From: RGIG464 sp045643185
GTDB taxonomy: Bacteria > Myxococcota_A > Bradymonadia > UBA4248
NCBI GenBank assembly: GCA_045643185.1
Contig: JAZUKH010000245.1
Span: forward strand, 1-11,249
DNA: 11,249 bases
Direction of reading: 5' to 3'
Numbering within the stretch: the first letter of the stretch is position 1; every line of letters starts with the position of its first letter. A model generated the notes under the pieces. That model made no database searches and was not told the origin of the DNA. It saw nothing but the letters and a program-made list of their open reading frames with translations. Position numbers and translations under genes: made by a program. Below are positions 4,598 through 11,249 of this stretch, piece after piece.

Positions 4598-7500
4598 TTA
4601 ACCGAGAGAAGCGAGCGCGTCTTTGAGAAGCTGGCTGTTCGGATCGGCGCTGAGGCCGCGCTTGAACATATCCGCCGCTTTCTTGGAATCGTTTTCGGCT
4701 TTGAGACGGAGCATACCGAGGTAGTAATAGATCGTGACCTTCTTTTCATTCTCTTTGATGTTCATGGCCTGGAGGAGGAGTCCCTGCATGACCTTGAGGG
4801 ATTCTTTATAATCTTCGGTCTCATAGAGGAGAATGCCAAGTTCGATATTCGTGTCGACGTTCTTATTATCGATGGTTCTTGCCTGAGCGAACATTTCTTT
4901 GGCGCCTTCGATGTCGCCCTGCTGTTTGAGCATTTTGCCTTTGAGGGAGAGGAAGGGCGGGAGTTTCTTGTTCTGCTTGGCGGCAGAGAGCTGATCGATG
5001 ATGTTTCCAAGGATCGGTGCGGCGTGAGCGACGTCATTGGCCTTGAGATAGGTCTTGACGAGTTTTTCGCCGAGTTCGATGTCATCGGATTTGACAGCGT
5101 AAACCTTGGAGAGTGCGTCGGCAGCGATGCCATAATCGGAGAGTTTGTCGATGGCGGTCTGAGCGATCGAGTTGTAAATGTCGAGGCGAGCCGCTTCATC
5201 TTCTTCGTTATTGGCTTTGATGTTGAGGAGTTCGAGCTGTTTTGAAACGTCGTTATTTTTGACAGCGAGTTCCATGAGAGCATCGAGGACCTTTCCATTC
5301 TTGGGATTGTATTTGAGGGCTTCCTGATAGTTCTGAGCGACCTTATCATCGCCCCAATTGGCCTGAGCGGAGATCTCGGCGATACGGCAGCAGACGTCGG
5401 ATTTTGCTTCGTTTGCGTCGACGACGTCGAGCTTAGCCTGAAGCGTTGCGAGTGCCTGATCGTAAGATTTCTGCTGTTCGTAGATCTTGATGAGGGTATC
5501 GAGAGCATCGAGGTTCTTGGGATCGTCGTTGAGGACGTTCTTGAGGGATTCGATCGCGGTCTCGGTATCGTTCAAGCGAGAAGCAGCGATATCGGCGATA
5601 CGGATATTGATGGCGGTGCGTTCAGCGTTGTTTGAAGCCTTCGCGAGCTGCGATTTGAGAAGATCGAGGAGTTCTCCAAATTTACCGTCTTCGGAGTAGA
5701 GCTTATCGAGTTCATCGACAGCGGCAGCGTTGGTCGGATCGTCGTTGATAGCGTCTTTGAGGTAATCAATGGCGCTTTCTTTGTTACCGAAGTTTTCAGC
5801 GGCGATGCGAGCACGTTTGATATTGATGACGGCGCGGTCAGCAGCAGAGGCATTATCGATCTGTTCAACGAGGATATCATCGAGAGCCTGGAAGTCTTCG
5901 GCTTTTGCGTAGAGATCTTCGAGTTTCTGGTAGATGTCCTTGCTGGGCTGAATGCCGAGTGCGTTGCGATAATTGTCGATGGCAGAAGCGCTATCGTTGA
6001 GTTTATCGGCGTATGCATTCGCGAGCGTCATGTAGATATCATACTGAGCATTGGGTTCGCTGGTCGCGAGGAGCTTGCGGTTGAGGAGTTCGACGTATTT
6101 GTCGTTCTGGCCGCCTTCTTCGTAGAGCGCGAGGAGCGGATCGATGGCCGGTATGGCCGTGTCGTCGATGTCAACGATCTTCTCGAGATAGAGGATGCCT
6201 TTTTCGTTATTCGCCAGCGTATTGATGGCGATATCGGCGCACTGGAAGAGAAGTTGTTTCTGTTCTTCAGCCTCGGCGACGAGGTCGGCGAGTTGTTCTT
6301 TGACCTTAAGCAATTCCTCGCTGTTGTTGGCACGCGTGTAGAGGGCCTCGAGTTTTCTGAGCGCATCGATATTGCTGTTATCGATGTCGACGGCATTGAC
6401 GAGGACATCTTTAGCGTCGTTGTCATTGCTGAGTTTGTCGATGAGGACATCGGCGTGTTTGAGCATGACCTCGAGCTTGGAGGTATCATCGGCAGCGGCG
6501 TCTTCAGCGGCCTTGTAAGCGTCGACGAGTTCGTTCCATTTTCCGAGTTCGCTTGCGAGCGTTTCGATGTTGTTGAGGACCTCGTCGTCGGAGGCGTTAA
6601 GGGCGAGTGCTTTCTGCCAAGCGGCGAAGGCAGCGTCTTTATCGTTCTTGGCGTCGATATTGAGCTGAGCGATGCGTTTGTAGAGCTCAACGGATTCGTT
6701 TGGATCTTCGGTGACAGCGATCTTGGCATCGATGAGAGCGATCAACTTATCGTTGTCGTTAGCGTCGGCGTAGATGGGTTCGAGGATCTCAGCGATGTCA
6801 TTGGTAAGATCTTTGTTACCGAGGAGCGTTTCGATCTCAGCAATGACGTTGGCATTGGACGGGTCATCGAGGTGGACTTGTTTGAGGAGCTCAAAGGCTT
6901 CGTCAGGCGCATCCGCTTTCTTGAGGCTGGCGAGCGAGATACGAAGTTCGCTGACCGGTTCCTGACCAGCATCGATCTGTTTCTGGAGGATATCAACGAG
7001 TTTTTCGTTATTTCCAACCTTGGAATAGAGTCGATTGAGTGATTTGAGGGCATCTTCGCTGAAGTTATCGATTTCGAGGATCTGCTCGTAGATCTTGATG
7101 GTCTTTTCGATATCACCAAGTTCGTTTTCGGCGTGGTTAGCGGCGATGAGCGAAAGCTTGACAGTAACATCGGGATCGCTGTTGTCGGCGATGATGCCTT
7201 CGCAGAGTTCAACGAGCTTGTCGTAGGAAGCGTGGCGTTTGGTGTACTGTTCAACTTCAGCGATGATATCATCATCAGCGGGCTGAGCCTTGAGGGCAGC
7301 AGCGAGGAAGTCGAAAGCCTTGTCAGCGATGTCAGCGTTGTTATCAGCGACTCTAGCCGCATCAAGGTAGAGAGCACGTTTGTCGAAATCATCGTCCGTG
7401 ACGGCGATCTTACGTTCGACGATACGGATGAAGTCGTTGTCGTTGTTTTGTTCGCGATAGAGCGGCATGAGGACATCGGCGATATCATTAACGTAGTCAT

Positions 7501-10500
7501 CATTATCGATGAGGGCGTTGAGCATATCGACGGCATCTTTCACCGCGCCATCCTCTTTGACGAGGTTGGTGAGCATTTCAACGGCACGCGGCTTGTCATC
7601 GATCTTATCGATGAGGATATGCGCCATTTTGAGGCGTTTATCCTGTTTCATGTCATTGATATTGCGTTCAGCGTAGATGTCGGCCTGCGTCTGAAGGACT
7701 TCGATGAGATCGTCGGCGCGGTCAGCTGCGCTGTAGATGTTTTCGAGAGCTTCGAGGGACGGCAGGTGTTTGTCGTTTTCGACGAGCGCCGCGTTGTACT
7801 GTTCGATAGCGGCATCGACATCGTTGAGTTTATCCGCATAAGCGCGTGCAGCGAGGATATGGAGATTGATGCGTTCTTCAACATCGTCGCTGGTATTGAC
7901 CTTACGATCGTAAATGTCGATAAGCTCTTTCCAATTTTCAGTCTTGGTATAGAGTTTTTCGAGGGCATCGAGCGCGATCTGGTCTTCGGAATCGATATCG
8001 AGGACGCTCACATAAGTTTCGATAGCAGCATCGCTCTGGCTGAGAGCCGTTTCCTGGATGTCTGCAATCTTGTAGAAGAGGTCTTTCTTATCGATGTCGG
8101 AGGCGCTGATCTCAGCGTGGTGACGCAGGATATCAACGAGTTTGTCGAACTTGCTCTCGTTGGCATAGATGGTTTCGAGTGCGCGGATGGCTTCGATATT
8201 CTGATCATCGAGAGCGGTGATCGCTTCGTAGCAGTTCGAAGCTTTGGCGGTATCTTTGAGTTTGTTGCTCCAGATATCGGCAGCGCGTTCGTAGAGATGG
8301 AGTTTTTCGATGTCGTCGTCGCAATGATCGATAGCATCCATATAGACGTTGGCGATCTCGGCGTGGTTTTCGAGGATCTCGGAGAGCGCTTCGATCTTCT
8401 CGCGGGCTTCGGAGGACGCGGGCTGAGCGACGAAAGCTTTTGCGTAGGCATTGAAGGCACGCTGTTTATGAGCATCGTGTTCTTCATAGAGAGCCGCCTG
8501 ACGCATCATGAGTTCACCGCGTGTGATATCGTCATCGGTGGAGGCGATCATAACGTCGAGGACGGACGCGAGTTTGCTCCATTCAGCCGGCGTATAGATG
8601 GATTCGAGCATCGAAGCCATGTTGTAGCGGATCTCAGCATTTTCGTCGTTCGCGGGCGTGGCTTTGAGCATTGCTTCGATGGCACGTTTGCAGGACGAAG
8701 ACTTGGGCTGAATATCGATGGCGCTACGGAGGGTCTCAACGGCTTCTTCCGTATTATGAAGTTCGTTGAAGAGTGTGACCCCGAGTTTCTGCATGACTTC
8801 AACGCGAGCGTCATCGGATTCGGCGACATCGCACTGAGCGCGGTAGAAGTCGGCGAGGGCTTCATGCTGCGCAGTCTTACGAAGCAATCTTTCGAGAGCT
8901 GCCGCCGCATCTTTGTGGGTCGGTTCGCAATCGAGGATAGCCTGGTAATTCTTTGCCGCGCCTTCATCGTCGTGGCTGATCTCTTCCTGAATGGTAGCAA
9001 TACGTGTGAGCAGACCGATCTTCTCGTCCTGATCCTGAACGATCTCGTTCTTCATCGTCCAGAGGTTGAGGAGTTTTTCGTAATTGCGTTCGTTTGCATA
9101 CATCCATTCAAGGACGTTGTAGGCTTCCATTTCCTCGGGTTCATTTTCGAGGAGCTTGTAGCAAAGTTCAGCAGCTTTATCGCGCTGATTGAGGCGTTCC
9201 GCGAGGAGGTGCGCGAGTTTAAGCGTAATCGCGCGTTTCGCGGTATCGTCATCGAGATTTTCGTTATCGAGTGCCGCTTCGTAGAGAGCAGCCCATTTTT
9301 CGAGATTGAGGGTGCTTGAAGCGAGTCTTTCGATATTCGCCTGAGTGGATTCATCAGCGGGTTGGATCTCGAAGATTTTGCCGTAGGTATTGAGAGCTTC
9401 AGCCTTGTTATCGAGATTTTCTTCCCAGGTCTTAGCGACGTCACCGAGGACCTGAACACGCGTGAAGTCGTCTTCGGCGTTGGCTGCGCGGACTTCGAGA
9501 GCGTGGATGAGTTTTTCCCACTGATTGTTCTGCTTGTAGATCGGTTCGAGGATATCGCCGATCGAAGCGGTTTCGACATTTTCTTCGAACAGTTTTTCGA
9601 GGTAGCTGATCGAGTTGTTATTTTCAGGCTGCGTGGAGATGATCTCCTGGAGCGTCTGAATAGCGTCGAAGCTGCTTTCGAGTTTTTCGTGCTGAACGGT
9701 AGCGAGACGGAACTTAAGATCCATCTGAGCATCGGTATCCGTAGCTTCACCAATTTCGTTCATGAGCAGATCGGCGAGATCCTGCCACATTTCCTGCTGG
9801 GCATAGAGTCTTTCGAGATTCTGTTTTGCCTGAGCAGACGAGTTGTCGAGCTCAGTGATACGAATGAAGGTGCTGATCGCATCATCAGGTTTCTTGCAAG
9901 CATCTTCCTGAATGGCAGCCATACGGAAGAGTGTGGGCAACTGAGCTTCCATCGAAGGATCGGCGTTGAGTTTGGCGTCGAGGTTTTCGAGGAGCGCGTC
10001 CCAATTTTCCTGTTTTGTGTAGATGGCATCGAGGGCATCGAGAGCCGTCTTGTCGTCGTTCTGAATATCGAGTGTATCTTTATAGGTCTTTTCAGCGGCG
10101 GCTTCGTCGTTCAAGCGATTGAGCTGGATTGCGGCGATGCGGTTGGAGAAAGCGACCTGGGATTCCGGATCATAAACAGCTTCGACGACCTTACGATAGA
10201 CGTCGACGAGTTCAGCCGCGTTATCATTCGCTTCGGAGAGGGCTTCGATTTTGTCGATGTTGTCCTGATCCTGATTAATAACGACGATACGTGCATAATC
10301 GTCGAAAGCGCTCTTTGTATTGTCGAGTGCATCCTGGTGGAGGACAGCCATTCGTTTAAGCAGCCCGACCTGAGCCTCAGGATCAGACTCGGCTTCGAGC
10401 TGAATATCGAGGACACCGACGAGTTTGTCGTACTGTTCCGTTGCGTCGTAAACCTTTTCGAGGATCTTCGAAACGTCGAGTTTGTAATCATCCTGGTCGA

Positions 10501-11249
10501 GAAGCTTCGTGAGGGCTTCGATGGAAGGATCATGTTTCGGATCACGTTCGAGGATAGCGCGGTAGTAATCCAAAGCCTGTTCGACGCTCGAAAGCTCACC
10601 GGCGTACAACTGACCGAGTCGATACTGCAGCATCGTCGTCGCATCGTCATCAGCATGTTTAGCGAGTTTCTTCTGGAGGATATCGGCGAGTTCGTCGAAG
10701 TGTTCCTGGGAGAGGTAGAGTCTATCGAGGGCGTTGAGTGTATCTTCGTCTTCGGGGAAGAGATCGTGGATCTGGACGTGGAGATCGATCGCATCGTCGT
10801 AGGCTTTGAGTTTTTCTTCCTGGATCGTCGCCATCTTGTTGAGGATGTCGCGTTTTTGTTCGGCCTCGGACGTAAGATCGAGCTTGGTCGCGTAATTTTC
10901 GACGAGTTTTTCCCAACTTTCGGTCTGTGAATAGAGTGATTCGAGAGCATCGAGTGCTTCGACATCACCGGGAACTTCATCGAGGAGGCTGCAATAATTT
11001 TCGATCGCGCCTTCGGTATTGGCGGTGCAATCGCGGTTGATGACAGCCATCTTACGAATGATCTCAACGCGTTCTTCGCCAGTGCTGACCTGATCGGATT
11101 TCTGTTTGAGGATCGCGAGGAGGGCATTCCAGTTTTCAGCGCTGGTATAGAGTTCCTCAAGGGCGGAGCGGGAGTCTTTATCGGCTTCATCGAGCTTGAT
11201 CATCACATTATAGGGTTCGATAGCTTTGTCATTATTATCGAGCATTTCT
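4598..11249 (-). CDS. Giant helical-repeat (TPR-like) protein, 5' partial
   Basis: The frame is open to the right edge. The ATG at 11245-11243 is preceded in frame by a Glu codon, and the sequence starts in the middle of a repeat unit, so the true start lies beyond the window. Counted from that Met, 2215 residues are visible: a 24-residue partial unit, then 29 units. Fifteen are exactly 72 residues and most others 68-75. A typical unit reads ALEKLY, then ENWKELIDI, a D/E-rich turn, a helix with R-I-A-x-I, then a K-L-N-D-xx-AI-x-Y helix ending IDP-like before the next unit. This resembles two degenerate TPR/SEL-type helix pairs per unit. The last two units (2061-2215) look most like canonical TPRs. 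The composition is acidic and Ala/Asn/Asp-rich, with no membrane segment visible. I expect a long alpha-solenoid scaffold for protein-protein contacts; the function and location are unknown. Five units carry an extra helix (see findings). It is followed by its own terminator. Confidence 0.9.
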   Translation of the reverse strand, partial: EMLDNNDKAIEPYNVMIKLDEADKDSRSALEELYTSAENWNALLAILKQKSDQVSTGEERVEIIRKMAVINRDCTANTEGAIENYCSLLDEVPGDVEALDALESLYSQTESWEKLVENYATKLDLTSEAEQKRDILNKMATIQEEKLKAYDDAIDLHVQIHDLFPEDEDTLNALDRLYLSQEHFDELADILQKKLAKHADDDATTMLQYRLGQLYAGELSSVEQALDYYRAILERDPKHDPSIEALTKLLDQDDYKLDVSKILEKVYDATEQYDKLVGVLDIQLEAESDPEAQVGLLKRMAVLHQDALDNTKSAFDDYARIVVINQDQDNIDKIEALSEANDNAAELVDVYRKVVEAVYDPESQVAFSNRIAAIQLNRLNDEAAAEKTYKDTLDIQNDDKTALDALDAIYTKQENWDALLENLDAKLNADPSMEAQLPTLFRMAAIQEDACKKPDDAISTFIRITELDNSSAQAKQNLERLYAQQEMWQDLADLLMNEIGEATDTDAQMDLKFRLATVQHEKLESSFDAIQTLQEIISTQPENNNSISYLEKLFEENVETASIGDILEPIYKQNNQWEKLIHALEVRAANAEDDFTRVQVLGDVAKTWEENLDNKAEALNTYGKIFEIQPADESTQANIERLASSTLNLEKWAALYEAALDNENLDDDTAKRAITLKLAHLLAERLNQRDKAAELCYKLLENEPEEMEAYNVLEWMYANERNYEKLLNLWTMKNEIVQDQDEKIGLLTRIATIQEEISHDDEGAAKNYQAILDCEPTHKDAAAALERLLRKTAQHEALADFYRAQCDVAESDDARVEVMQKLGVTLFNELHNTEEAVETLRSAIDIQPKSSSCKRAIEAMLKATPANDENAEIRYNMASMLESIYTPAEWSKLASVLDVMIASTDDDITRGELMMRQAALYEEHDAHKQRAFNAYAKAFVAQPASSEAREKIEALSEILENHAEIANVYMDAIDHCDDDIEKLHLYERAADIWSNKLKDTAKASNCYEAITALDDQNIEAIRALETIYANESKFDKLVDILRHHAEISASDIDKKDLFYKIADIQETALSQSDAAIETYVSVLDIDSEDQIALDALEKLYTKTENWKELIDIYDRKVNTSDDVEERINLHILAARAYADKLNDVDAAIEQYNAALVENDKHLPSLEALENIYSAADRADDLIEVLQTQADIYAERNINDMKQDKRLKMAHILIDKIDDKPRAVEMLTNLVKEDGAVKDAVDMLNALIDNDDYVNDIADVLMPLYREQNNDNDFIRIVERKIAVTDDDFDKRALYLDAARVADNNADIADKAFDFLAAALKAQPADDDIIAEVEQYTKRHASYDKLVELCEGIIADNSDPDVTVKLSLIAANHAENELGDIEKTIKIYEQILEIDNFSEDALKSLNRLYSKVGNNEKLVDILQKQIDAGQEPVSELRISLASLKKADAPDEAFELLKQVHLDDPSNANVIAEIETLLGNKDLTNDIAEILEPIYADANDNDKLIALIDAKIAVTEDPNESVELYKRIAQLNIDAKNDKDAAFAAWQKALALNASDDEVLNNIETLASELGKWNELVDAYKAAEDAAADDTSKLEVMLKHADVLIDKLSNDNDAKDVLVNAVDIDNSNIDALRKLEALYTRANNSEELLKVKEQLADLVAEAEEQKQLLFQCADIAINTLANNEKGILYLEKIVDIDDTAIPAIDPLLALYEEGGQNDKYVELLNRKLLATSEPNAQYDIYMTLANAYADKLNDSASAIDNYRNALGIQPSKDIYQKLEDLYAKAEDFQALDDILVEQIDNASAADRAVINIKRARIAAENFGNKESAIDYLKDAINDDPTNAAAVDELDKLYSEDGKFGELLDLLKSQLAKASNNAERTAINIRIADIAASRLNDTETAIESLKNVLNDDPKNLDALDTLIKIYEQQKSYDQALATLQAKLDVVDANEAKSDVCCRIAEISAQANWGDDKVAQNYQEALKYNPKNGKVLDALMELAVKNNDVSKQLELLNIKANNEEDEAARLDIYNSIAQTAIDKLSDYGIAADALSKVYAVKSDDIELGEKLVKTYLKANDVAHAAPILGNIIDQLSAAKQNKKLPPFLSLKGKMLKQQGDIEGAKEMFAQARTIDNKNVDTNIELGILLYETEDYKESLKVMQGLLLQAMNIKENEKKVTIYYYLGMLRLKAENDSKKAADMFKRGLSADPNSQLLKDALASLG

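Noticed and set aside
7133..9319. A 728-residue open frame on the plus strand, with similar long frames at 9362-10930 and 6254-7042
   Set aside because: These are in exact codon register with the giant minus-strand gene, so stops appear only where that gene uses TTA, CTA or TCA, which it does rarely. The translations are low-complexity mirror sequences rich in F, V, D, E and I, with no ribosome binding sites and no domains.

Overview
The window holds four protein genes and three unusually hairpin-rich intergenic stretches. I see no RNA gene, CRISPR array, insertion sequence or attachment site. The organism cannot be named from this alone. Cys-rich surface modules on a Gly/Gln/Pro stalk, a bacterial MnmE and a giant acidic helical-repeat protein together suggest a Gram-negative bacterium with a large accessory surface and repeat protein repertoire. 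A Myxococcota/Bradymonadales-like lineage is my best guess, held loosely. Coding DNA is moderately GC-rich, and one AT-rich island lies at about 4262-4390.

Layout: (1) 1-1742, plus strand: 3' part of a secreted or surface SGNH (GDSL-type) hydrolase. It has a tandem-repeat stalk, two Cys-rich modules, the hydrolase domain and a PPC-like beta domain; its 5' end lies outside the window. (2) 1743-1968: intergenic, with a long imperfect palindrome. (3) 1969-2454, plus: small flavin-reductase-like FMN-binding protein with a strong Shine-Dalgarno. (4) 2455-2717: convergent intergenic region packed with consecutive stem-loops. (5) 2718-4112, minus: complete mnmE (tRNA modification GTPase). (6) 4113-4597: intergenic region with three adjacent hairpins, an AT-rich island, another stem-loop and a textbook intrinsic terminator. 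(7) 4598-11249, minus: a giant helical-repeat protein, at least 2216 residues visible, still open at the right edge.

The genes do not form an evident pathway. The first two are plus-strand and the last two minus-strand, so genes 2 and 3 converge. The giant gene ends in its own terminator before mnmE, so mnmE is probably transcribed separately.

The two strongest unexplained signals are these. First, the giant protein has a higher-order repeat: 29 units, mostly of exactly 72 residues. Five of them are lengthened, four by exactly 17 residues, and each long unit is followed by a unit with an atypical start. Second, three intergenic palindromes share one outline: a short GC stem, a one-base bulge at the same place, then a TAT/ATA-led inner stem. 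They look like a small dispersed repetitive element.
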